From Warburgia ugandensis (Eukaryota > Streptophyta > Magnoliopsida > Canellales > Canellaceae), in the NCBI GenBank assembly GCA_035236585.1, contig CP141134.1, positions 20,018,414-20,082,413 of the forward strand: a stretch of 64,000 nucleotides of DNA, read 5' to 3'. A program made the position numbers and the translations under genes. Below the pieces are notes generated by a model. The model ran no database searches. It was given only the letters and a program-made list of their open reading frames with translations, and had not been told where the DNA came from. This document shows, piece by piece, positions 53,101-60,345 of the stretch (positions within the stretch are counted from its first letter, which is position 1; each line of letters starts with the position of its first letter).

Positions 53101-56100
53101 GAAACTTTTCAAAACTATATAGAAGGTCAGACAAAATGGTGGGACAATAGAGTGATAGACACATTACCTATACCAAAAGTTTCATAACATAAACAGTGAT
53201 GATAGGACACCTAGAAAGCAAAAAAGGACAAAATTATAATGGCGATAAAATGTCAATACACTTGCCTTTATCAAACCCTATTTTCCTCCAATCTTTCCAA
53301 TTTATATGCCAAATTCAATCTCAATCCATGATAGCAGCCAAGCATGTTCAATATTTTCTTTCTAAAAGGGGCAGCCCCAGTGCACGAAGCTCCAGCTTAT
53401 GCAGGGTCCGTGGAAGGGGGCGGACCACAAGGGTCTATAGTATTAATTTATATAATATATATTATATTAAGGACATTATCTTACAAGTTTGCTGAGATTA
53501 TTAATTTACCAGGTTTGCCTAAGTTGGGACCAGACATATTGTTTCAGTAGGAGTATTAATTATCCAATACTTATGTCAAAGATGAGCCTCACAAGGCTCT
53601 CCAATGAACATTCACTTGATAATTCATTACGATTTATGATGATTTTATGTTTTCTCTTAATTTTTAAGAACAGCTTAGTCAAGTTTTCATGGGTCCCATG
53701 AAAGCAGCATTATTATACAGTATGATCAAAACTACAGCACAATTCACAAGAATGTCTATTTCAATATCTCGTGGCTTGAGAAGTGTCAGAAATCTACTAG
53801 GTTGAAATGATGAAAGCATAAATTTTGGAGTGATTTACCTTCTTGGATGACAAACAAGAATCTTCTGCTGCTTTTGTTGCAGTCCCTTTACCTACAAGAA
53901 AGTATTGCTTAAAGAATTAGTGATTTTCAAGCTTAAGATAATGCCTTCTTAAACCACAACAGATAAAGTTCTGACTTGAACTAATATATAGAAAATATAT
54001 GCATGTAATTCTGCTCTTGCCAAAAAGATTGGCAGTTTGAAGCTAAAGGAAAGCGACTGCCATTCACAAATTATGGAAGTTTTTCCTTATTCAAGCATAG
54101 GAAAATTTCTACTGAATTCTTGGTGCTGGTCGTACACATATATAAACACATGCACAGATGCATGCTAACGCGCGCAAATATCATGTATTAAGGGAAGCCA
54201 GGTGCACAAAACTCCCGCATATGTGGGTTCCAAGGAAGGGGCGGACAACAAAAGGTCTATAGTACGCAGCCTTACCTTGCATTTTTGCAAGATACTGTTT
54301 CCACGCCTTGAACCCATGACCTGTAGGTCACATGGCAACAACTCTGCCATCGCACCAAGGCTTCCCTTCACATAAATGCTATACAATACTTATATGCCCT
54401 CAGAGTTTGGTATATAGATTCATTTGTTTGATAGCGTCAAATTCTGATTTCTCCCCCATTTTATCCTCTTCATTATTAAATGAGCAATGATATTCAAAGA
54501 AGCACAAAAGCATTGCCCTTGAAGATATTTCTTTTTTCATGAGATAGGGGTGATCTTTGGAAGATCTAAACCATTTATCTTGTTCAGCCTGCTTTAGATT
54601 ACCCAGACATCAAAAGTCAAACCAAGTGGATGACCTTAGCCTCTGTTTTCATTGGGTTGAAAATCATGGCTAATGATCATTGAAACTGAAAATAGAAGTG
54701 CTTACAATTACCCACTTTGCAATGACTTCTAACATAACAATGTCAGCAAACAAGACAAATGGCTTAGATCTAGGAGAAAGGCATTTATGCATCTCTGAAT
54801 ATCATTGCTCTAATTCAAATATTTTCAAAAGAAAAAGGGAGTTATGATTGTTCAAAATTTTTGAAAGGAATTTGAACCTCTCACCAGTCCTCTAGCAAGA
54901 CAATTTCTCAAAGATGAGTTCAATCTTGTAATAATAAAGGAGCTGAAGAAGGGCACGCTGATCTAGAGGAACACACAAACATAAAATGGAAAACTTACTA
55001 TATCATATATGCCATCCAGCTAGACCCTATCAACAGTTGAAGCATGTATCAGAACCTATCGCGAGAAGAAAAGGCAAAAGAGAATAATTCTCACAACCAA
55101 GATTAAGCAAATCAAACCTAGCCTTTTTGCTCAGAATTTAATTATTGTTTTCAGGTTGAAACCTGGTGGTGAGTGCACTTGAACCCACAAACACTGGTTG
55201 GGGAACAGCACAGTGCACTGCCAAGGTTAGAGCAAACTGTTCACCAGAGAAAGGTAACCGAAGACAGTAATTCTATTTTAGTGTGAATATTCATAGTGAG
55301 TCATCGCGAATGGAAGAAAAGGATCAAGATATAAGGTCCAAGAAAATTAGTTCACAAGTAATTTGATCGAAAGTGGAAAAACCAAGACACAATAGGTCAA
55401 GGATCTAATGGGACCCCTGTCACAAGAGAGCTAAACCTCCTTAAGTGATCAGCCCATGTCATCATCAGGAGAACCCTGTATGTGTTGGAAAGTAACTTCC
55501 AAATCCAGAACAGACTTGTCAATGGTATCATTGAAGCACCGAGGAGAACTTCTTTCTTTTGCAACCCGCAGATAACATTCCATAAGACCATTCAGTGATA
55601 AGCCAGTGGTCGAACCTGCTGAGCCATGACATGATTTCCAGACTAAGAGCCATTAGCACTGCCTCTCCAGAGTCAGCAACTCCAACAGTCCCAAAAATGG
55701 GAGCAAGTTCAAACACTCATGGTCTCTGATGGAAACAGGATGGGCAATCCTGTCCCATTGAAATTCAGTTTCAGCAAGCCCAGTGGCAGAGGGGCACATT
55801 TGGACTTCAGCTTCTGACCTCACATACTACCTTCAGCACAACCTCTGAATACCTACTAATTTCCGTTGGACTTCCAGAAAACATAAGGCATGTGACCAGG
55901 AGATAATCTGGCCAAGAAGGCAATCACATAGATACCAAGGAAGCAAAGAGCCTTGGAAAATCTTCAAGCTATATCCCCTAAAATCAACCATTTAACCCCC
56001 CAACACAAAATAAATCCAAATCAATCTCCCCTTAGCACCTTTAAGATCCAGTCCACAAAGTCATAAGCTCTGCCACTAATTTAGGAGGATCCAACATAGA

Positions 56101-58231
56101 GAAGAAACACCACAACATCAAAACAATTTTAAAAGGGATAAACAAATCTTCTAGCTTGTCCCTGGCCTCATAGAACCTGGAACAGAGATTGGCCATTAGA
56201 ATTGTGCAACAGAACAGATGATTCACATACAAAACTTTGTCAGGGAAAGCAACCCAAGCGAAATATTTGTCTGAGGAGCGAGGACACTTCATATTCAAGA
56301 AACTTGACAGCCTATGCCTGGATAAGGTCGTTGTTAATCTTTGATAGGAAGGATTTCATAAATCTGAGATTCAGGAAAAGCACACCCTTGGACACAAGTA
56401 ACAGAATAAAGTATTTTTGGTTTTGCACCCATCATCACAGTTATTCCCATCAAATCATGCCTTCCTTTCCTTCCAGCTTCCTGTTATAGTGAGTAAAACC
56501 TCTCCGCTTTACTATTACCCATGCACAGATTGGTATAATCCCACCTGATTGGTGTTCAAGCTACCCAAATAAGAGAACAAGAGATGTAGAATAGAAATTT
56601 AACCGACATCAGTAGGTTATAAATGTTTCTGGCATTTGATTTCTCTTGCTTCGTCTTCTCTTTCTAGTTTTAATTTTCATGCCTTTCAGCTATCATTTAT
56701 TGTTTAATTGTAGAACTAAGATATCTTTACACCTCACGTTTTCCTTTAAATTATCTTTCAGCTATTGCTTATGGTTTACTTAGAGAGAACTGAGGTATTT
56801 TATCCCTCAATTTTTCCAAGCACACAGCAAAGGACTTGAACCAAGTGAGACCAAGAAAGTGAAACTATTAGCTGAACTGAATGATTATGAATAGATTTGT
56901 CTTTTCTTTTTGTATGTATGGTTTTCCTGCATAATATATTAAATCTTCACTTCACCAGTAGCAATGGGCCATCCTCGAATAGCAACCAATAAAAGGTATA
57001 ATTTAGGACATGTAAGACTTGGCGCAATGGTAGAGTTGTCGCATGTGACCTTGAGGTCACGATTTCAAGGAATGGAAACAGCCTCTTGCTAAAATGCAAG
57101 TTAAGGCTGTATACTCTAGAACCTTTATGGTCCATCCCTTCCCCAGACTCCACACACATCAGAGCTTCATGCAACGGGCTGCACCTTTTAAGCTTTATGG
57201 TCCGCCCCTTCCCTGGACTCTTCGTACATGGGAGCTTCATGCAACGGGCTGCACTTTTAAGCTCTTCCACATAGCACTGGGACCAAAAGACTTCAAAGAA
57301 CCCAAAGTTGCGTAAAAATAAAGGCATCAAGCGCAAGAGTGACTAGAAGTTTGAACTTTAACTAGTTATTACAGGTTATCTTCAAGAATTTGGAGAAATC
57401 CTAGAGTCTCAATACACCCCTCAAAATAATATCTTAAAATATTATCATTTTTAGGTGATAAAATCCTGCTGTCAGCATTTAAGCTAGTAGGCAGTGGTTT
57501 ACATCTTCATCAATTATCACTCCGGTTCCCATTAGTATGATATAGTTTCCCCCTGGAGCATAAGACCCTGCAAACGGATAGCACCACCCTACAGCAATCC
57601 CATGATTTTTATGATAATCTTCGCACCAAGGCATCCTATTTAAAATTATCTGCGTCAAGACCAAAAGGACAAGCCAGAACATAACAGTTTGCTTTTGTTA
57701 TCAAGATTAAAACTTTTATAGTTCTCTGTTTCCTTTTGCATCACAAACGTGTCACATTTTCTAAAAGTAGAAAGTTAAACCCCCTCTCTGAAATCGCAAT
57801 TCCAACAACAAAGACTCATTCCTGTCAAACATTTTCCAAAAGAAAAAGGAAACTGAAGCCGAACCCGTAAAAGGAAACACTATCTCTGACCTAACATCAG
57901 AAACAGCAAAGACAAGCATCATGCACAGAGAAAGTACAAATTTGACATCACGATCTAGGATTGTTCCTGATACAAATCAAAGAGCCTAAGTTCATTGGAA
58001 AGAGGAAAGAGGAAAGAATAGAAAAAACATACTGGAACTGCCACTAAAGACGCCTTCCGATGCACATATATGAATGGATCCAAGAGCTTGGCAATCCCTG
58101 TCAAAGGGTTCTGGATCCCCGACGACAAATTGAGGGGAGCGAAGGAAGCCATGTTTAGGGTTAGGGTTTTGGGAGAGAGCTGCAGAAGATGTCGATGCGG
58201 ATCTTTGAGCGTCTGTGGGCGAGATGGACAT
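36146..58231 (-). CDS. RNF10: RNF10-like RING-type E3 ubiquitin ligase (whole gene, 9 coding exons)
   Basis: Spliced gene assembled by eye. Coding exons in transcript order: 58231-58033, 53891-53839, 52976-51639, 50874-50786, 38489-38387, 38308-38204, 37283-37172, 37067-36894, 36300-36146. They total 2328 nt, or 775 residues plus TAA. All eight introns are GT-AG and every phase matches. The product starts MSISPTDAQ. A C3HC4 RING occupies residues 243-289 (C243, C246, C258, H260, C263, C266, C286, C289). It is followed by the conserved blocks NMKCLLHHYG, RYRFLSHFSLTTTFQ, IHGIPTPSD and SPPVIGERKLFS, ending in GGRRY. This order and length match plant RNF10 proteins; human RNF10 is about 810 residues. 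Human RNF10 ubiquitinates 40S proteins uS3 and uS5 on stalled ribosomes. That role here is inferred from the family. No signal peptide or membrane segment is seen. The reading frame looks intact and functional despite the transposon-rich introns. Confidence 0.93.
36361..36518 (-). mobile_element. Au SINE in intron 8
   Basis: Reverse complement of the Au family. The 3' consensus GGGCAGCCCCGGTGCAC is at the left. GGTCCAGGGAAGGGGC, CAGCCTTACCCTGCATTT and the tRNA-like box B region (GGGTTCAAGGC on the minus strand) follow. The extreme 5' end with box A is missing or worn. Sense orientation relative to the host gene. Confidence 0.88.
36894..37067 (-). CDS. RNF10: RNF10-like exon 8
   Basis: 174 nt with acceptor ATACAG and donor AGCTG followed by GTGAG. 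It encodes LGSPLSSTSPPVIGERKLFS and then QVTRLGFAAAHDSPSLK, a signature of plant RNF10. A Ser/Thr/Ala-rich tail follows. It ends in phase 1. Confidence 0.9.
37172..37283 (-). CDS. RNF10: RNF10-like exon 7
   Basis: 112 nt with acceptor TCTCCAG and donor GAAA followed by GTAAGT. It continues the charged helix (EKEERVRAEAAT) into the family block IHGIPTPSD and then SFSIDDFE. It ends in phase 1. Confidence 0.9.
38204..38308 (-). CDS. RNF10: RNF10-like exon 6
   Basis: 105 nt, 35 codons, phase 0 on both sides. It encodes LCEIDLSNLLPLDALSPFID followed by a Lys/Arg-rich coiled stretch (EIRKRKVQRKRLAKK). Acceptor GCAG, donor AAAAAG followed by GTGCC. Confidence 0.92.
38387..38489 (-). CDS. RNF10: RNF10-like exon 5
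   Basis: 103 nt with acceptor TTGCAG. The first base completes the split Arg codon from exon 4. It encodes IGGEILQLETVTQSEAMRRR and then YRFLSHFSLTTTFQ, and ends at TTCCAG followed by GTAC. This matches the family's RILQLETVTQSEA block, so the exon 4-5 join across the huge intron is well supported. Confidence 0.92.
39751..40445. mobile_element. MITE-like element 1 with ~35-bp terminal inverted repeats
   Basis: The left end CTGGTGCGTGTAGAGTTTGG and following GTACTTAAAAAGTTC are mirrored on the right. There the reverse complement of 40411-40445 reads CTACGTGGGTGTAGAGTTTA, then GGTACTTTCAAGTTC. Length is about 695 bp, with no coding capacity. The interior has further GAACTTA/TAAGTTC motifs and an (ATT)n run. 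No target duplication could be fixed, so the superfamily is open. Confidence 0.7.
39905..39935 (+). repeat. (ATT)n microsatellite
   Basis: About ten ATT units inside MITE-like element 1. Confidence 0.95.
40500..41036. mobile_element. MITE-like element 2 with ~25-bp inverted ends and internal TGAGATGAG repeats
   Basis: The left end is GTGTTAGAGGTGCTTGAGGT followed by GAGAT. The reverse complement of the right end is GTGTTAGTGGTGCTTGCGAT followed by GAGAT. The interior is packed with degenerate TGAGATGAG/GAGCTGAG motifs. It also has additional copies of the right-end motif (CAAGCACCA.TGACACT near 40880, CAAGCACCACTAACA near 40980), which suggests repeated internal end duplication. Non-coding. 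Target duplication unclear. Confidence 0.65.
41182..41281 (+). repeat. Direct duplication at the RTE-3 3' end
   Basis: Two ~48-bp copies of AGACTCA.AGAACCATAGAA, then TCATCATTATCATCAAG.CC and TTATCC. The RTE tail and its host flank are repeated together. Confidence 0.85.
41235..41692 (-). mobile_element. RTE-clade LINE fragment (RTE-3), 3' part
   Basis: A minus-strand 3' end with GCCGGCCCCGAATCTGGAT followed by AAGGCCTTGATGATAATGATG, the RTE tail. It breaks at 41692 where the solo LTR begins and continues at 44851. Confidence 0.85.
41693..44850 (+). mobile_element. Solo LTR (3158 bp) inserted into RTE-3
   Basis: Begins TGTAACAACCCC and ends GGGTCGTCACA, giving the TG...CA ends and short inverted terminus of Del/Tekay-like LTRs. 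The flanks TACAC and TATAC form a 5-bp target duplication with one change. The same RTE reading resumes on both sides. Inside are a GTCCCCATGGGGAC stretch (44086) and a leader region with gatc-rich repeats. No interior or second LTR is present, so it probably arose by LTR-LTR recombination. Confidence 0.85.
44851..45350 (-). mobile_element. RTE-clade LINE fragment (RTE-3), RT part
   Basis: The minus strand encodes GLHHRSTLSPYLFTLVINEL and WCMLFANDIALIDKTREGVN, the RT palm with the catalytic box changed from FADD to FAND. The element stops at about 45350, so the endonuclease half is absent. Confidence 0.88.
46952..46989 (+). repeat. (GA)n microsatellite
   Basis: About 38 bp of AG repeat in intron 4. 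Confidence 0.95.
50083..50158 (+). repeat. (TC)n microsatellite
   Basis: About 76 bp of CT repeat in intron 4, 630 bp downstream of exon 4 in coordinate terms. A GT-rich run follows. Confidence 0.96.
50786..50874 (-). CDS. RNF10: RNF10-like exon 4
   Basis: 89 nt with acceptor TTCAG and donor TCCAG followed by GTGTG. It encodes ATDGQHLILHPLNMKCLLHH and continues to LLPS, one of the most conserved RNF10 segments. It ends in phase 2, and the 12.3-kb intron 4 follows. Confidence 0.9.
51639..52976 (-). CDS. RNF10: RNF10-like exon 3 (RING domain)
   Basis: The largest exon: 1338 nt, 446 codons, residues 85-530. The acceptor is TCTTAG and the donor is CCAG followed by GTAATA. It carries a basic segment (RRPQKIKRYNKDLF) followed by a hydrophobic, conserved block that ends in QCPICLESP. 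The C3HC4 zinc ligands are all present. The stretch after the RING (HIDRVKQYNVGDHVDFALLTR) is characteristic of RNF10 rather than other RING families. The last codons (SYCFYQ) run straight into the next exon's ATDGQ. Confidence 0.95.
53364..53441 (-). mobile_element. Au SINE, 3' half, in intron 2
   Basis: AAAAGGGGCAGCCCCAGTGC through GCAGGGTCCGTGGAAGGGGG to GGTCTATAGTA. Only the non-tRNA half is present. Sense relative to the gene. Confidence 0.85.
53839..53891 (-). CDS. RNF10: RNF10-like exon 2
   Basis: A 53-nt micro-exon between a TTGTAG acceptor and a GTAAAT donor. It encodes (S)KGTATKAAEDSCLSSKK with the split codon from exon 1. Phase in is 1 and phase out is 0. It is supported by splice sites and phase rather than by a conserved domain. 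Confidence 0.75.
54190..54368 (-). mobile_element. Au SINE, near full length, in intron 1
   Basis: About 179 bp running from AAGGGAAGCCAGGTGCAC to CCAAGGCTTCCCTT. On the minus strand it has box A-like TGCGATGGCAGAGTTG and box B-like GGGTTCAAGGC. Sense relative to the gene. No clear target duplication. Confidence 0.9.
54551..54700. repeat. Dispersed repeat, copy in intron 1
   Basis: Shares TGATCTTTGGAAGATCTAAA-like wording and a following CATTT/CATTCATCTTGTT, GCTTTAGAT/GCTTAGAT and TGGGTTGAAAATCA with 59698-59860. Probably transposon-derived. Class unknown. Confidence 0.5.
55390..56310 (-). pseudogene. L1-type LINE remnant (zf-RVT and RNase H domains) in intron 1
   Basis: Minus-strand decayed C-terminal part of a plant L1 polyprotein. 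First comes a zinc-binding RT-associated segment (LVAELMTLWTGS, about 56080). Then the RNase H start LKLNFNGTG (about 55770), DSGEAVLMALSLE (about 55660) and DHWLIT (about 55605). The RNase H end is NVICGLQKK...TWADHL (about 55580-55440). The frame shifts at least twice. It lies in the same orientation as the host gene. Confidence 0.75.
57013..57260 (+). mobile_element. Au SINE with duplicated 3' part, in intron 1
   Basis: Plus orientation, antisense to the gene. Box A-like TGGCGCAATGGTAGAGTTG is at 57020. GGTCACGATTTCAAGG (box B) and GGAAACAGCCTCTTGC follow. The 3' half is present twice in tandem with a 70-bp step (CTTTATGGTCC(A/G)(T/C)CCCTTCCC... to GCAACGGGCTGCAC). Confidence 0.87.
58033..58231 (-). 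CDS. RNF10: RNF10-like exon 1 (start codon)
   Basis: Encodes residues 1-66 plus one base, beginning MSISPTDAQRSASTSS. It is Ser/Pro-rich and low complexity, as in other plant RNF10 N-termini. The ATG at 58231-58229 was chosen because it gives the MSI-type start seen in the family and because the donor (TCCA followed by gtatg) leaves phase 1, which exon 2 needs. Another frame is open across the same stretch (MASFAPLNL...) but cannot join exon 2. Confidence 0.85.
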
Positions 58232-58310
58232 GAAAGTGCGCGAAGAGAGGGGGTTTGGCTGCAGCAGCAAAGCTGGGTTTTCCAAATATGAAAAGCGTGT
58301 AGAGTGGCGA

Positions 58311-58320
58311 CATATATAAT
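58311..58320 (-). promoter_or_regulatory. Candidate TATA box of the RNF10-like gene
   Basis: ATTATATATG on the minus strand lies about 80 nt upstream of the start codon. It would place transcription start near 58285 and leave a short, partly pyrimidine-rich 5' leader. No upstream ATG lies between the inferred start site and the chosen ATG. Inferred from position only. Confidence 0.4.
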
Positions 58321-60325
58321 GCATCCGCGTTTCGAATATCCCTTCGCCAGTTTCTTTATTAAATTACAAAAAGACACTCACTAAGGACACCGAGGAACGG
58401 CCTATATCAAGTTTGTTTCTTTTTCTCCCTCGTAAAAGTACCCATGGTCGGAGGATCGACTCGGTACTTTCCCTTTTCGCCAGAATAGATTTAGAAACTG
58501 TGTGAGATAGCTTTGAAATCTTCACTAGTGAAAAGATAAAAAATATTTAAAATCATATATATCATATAGTACATGTTTTAAGTAAAACTAAAATGTTGGT
58601 ATAGCTGTAAATAATGTTATTTAAGAGCCTAACTTTTTTAGAACGTTTTTCCTTATAATATTATTTAACCATTATGCAATTTAAGAAAAAGTATAATATA
58701 CTGTTCTAAACTATATTTTTTTTACACTTTGTCCCTGAATAATTTTTTTCTAGGTCTGTCCTTGACGTATCTAGTAATCTTGCACAGTAATTTCTTCTCT
58801 CATATGAATGTATATAATAATATTATAATATTAATTTTTACTGAGCAAAAGTGAACACATAATAGTTTAGGGACTAAATTATATTCATGGATAGTTTTGT
58901 ATCTCTTCCCCCTTCTCTCAAGGTTGGCTAGCCGTGAAATTCAGCCACCATTTTTTTGACAAAAACCTCAACCCATTACTCACTCAATCTTCTCCAACTA
59001 TGAGGCTTTCATAGATTAGATCAACTAGAACCTAAATATAAAAAAATAAAAATCTAAAAAATCAATGAAAAATATACAAAATCAAGGTTTTCAAGGTTAT
59101 ATGCAATGCAATATAACAAATCCTTAAATGCATTCCTCCCTTAAAATCATCCAAATTTTAAGAGTTTGTAAATCAGAACCCTAGGATTCCATTTTAAAAA
59201 CCATTTTTCCAAACCCCAACAAAAAGGGCATTATATGGGATTTTGAATATCATAGGCAAAAGCTCTAGACATCTTCTCTAGCGAGATTTAGATCCATGTT
59301 TCATTGGAAATCACCTAAATGTTAAGGTTTTGTAGATTAACAACACTACAAACACTAAAGTATTATTTTATTTTACTTTTGTCTTGAACTATTCAATAAA
59401 AATTTATTTCAAAATATTGTAGCATACATAGTGGGGTCTACATTAGAGTCCATTCATGGACGTAGGATGGAAGGGCTTATGAAGCAAGATTACTATATAG
59501 TTCAGCGATTGATCTGTAAAAATATTTATTTGGCAACTAAAGTGTAAAAGACAGATAGTTTAGGTTAGTAAACTATACTTTTTTCCTTTAATCTATATTT
59601 GAACTATGCTACAAGCTAAATCAAGACTTCAATTGTAAAAATCAGTACCTCGTTTAACAAGATTCTTAGCGTCTAATGGCATGGAGTCTTATACTTAGTG
59701 ATGATTTCTAGTAGATCTAAGCCATTCATCTTGTTTGAAATGGCTTAGATAGGGTATATGCCAAATTTCACACCCTCTCAATGCTACTAGCTTATGCCTC
59801 TTTGGGCTGAAAATCAGAACAACTAGTTTCTAAAGACTAAAAAAAAGTGGTTCAAATCATCCAAATGCATTGATTTCTCATGGCTTACCTAATTTCTACA
59901 CCTTATACATGATGATAGTTGGATCTTCCAAAACCAAATTCTAGCAGTAGAATCCAAGTTCTTAGACACTCACAAGCCTCTACTCCTATTGGGACTCATT
60001 TAACAATTTTAATAAGACTTACAATATCTACATTTATAACATAGCTCAGTTTCTCATCAATCAGAATAAAAAAAAGACCTAATTCATGAGAACTCTTATG
60101 TAAAGTGAAATTCATAATCAAAGTCCAATGAAAAATGATTCAAACAGGTTAAAGGCCTAACCAAGGACTGTTGTTTCACCTATTTGGTTATGCGAGAGGT
60201 GATGCAATTTCATTGAATTTGCACATAAAGTGGAAAAAAAGTACATGGACACTATGATCATAAAATCAAAAGCTTAATTAGATCATTTTGTAGCCATAGA
60301 AGAGTTCTCCCAATGAATCAAATAT
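58321..60325. other. Upstream flank of the RNF10-like gene, no gene seen
   Basis: About 2 kb of AT-rich DNA between the promoter and RTE-4. It contains the second copy of the dispersed repeat at 59698-59860. No open frame of note on either strand and no classifiable element. Confidence 0.6.
59698..59860. repeat. Dispersed repeat, intergenic copy
   Basis: Partner of 54551-54700, same orientation, moderately diverged. Confidence 0.5.
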
Positions 60326-60345
60326 TTCAAGTTGAGATTTAACAT
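60326..60345. repeat. Target-site duplication of RTE-4 (left)
   Basis: TTCAAGTTGAGATTTAACAT, identical to 63829-63848. The last AT may belong to the tail. Confidence 0.92.

Noticed and set aside
57020..57070. tRNA-like box A/box B pair (also in the other Au copies)
   Set aside because: Belongs to the tRNA-derived head of Au SINEs. No cloverleaf or acceptor stem of a true tRNA gene.
57955..58377. 140-codon minus-strand open frame containing MASFAPLNLSSG
   Set aside because: Overlaps RNF10-like exon 1 in another frame. Exon 1's frame gives the family-like MSISP start and the phase needed by exon 2. Its hydrophobic end lies in the intron.
58690..59600. Inverted AAAAAGTATA...ACTATACTTTTTT similarity suggesting a MITE
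   Set aside because: Short, AT-rich and imperfect. No target duplication and likely chance.
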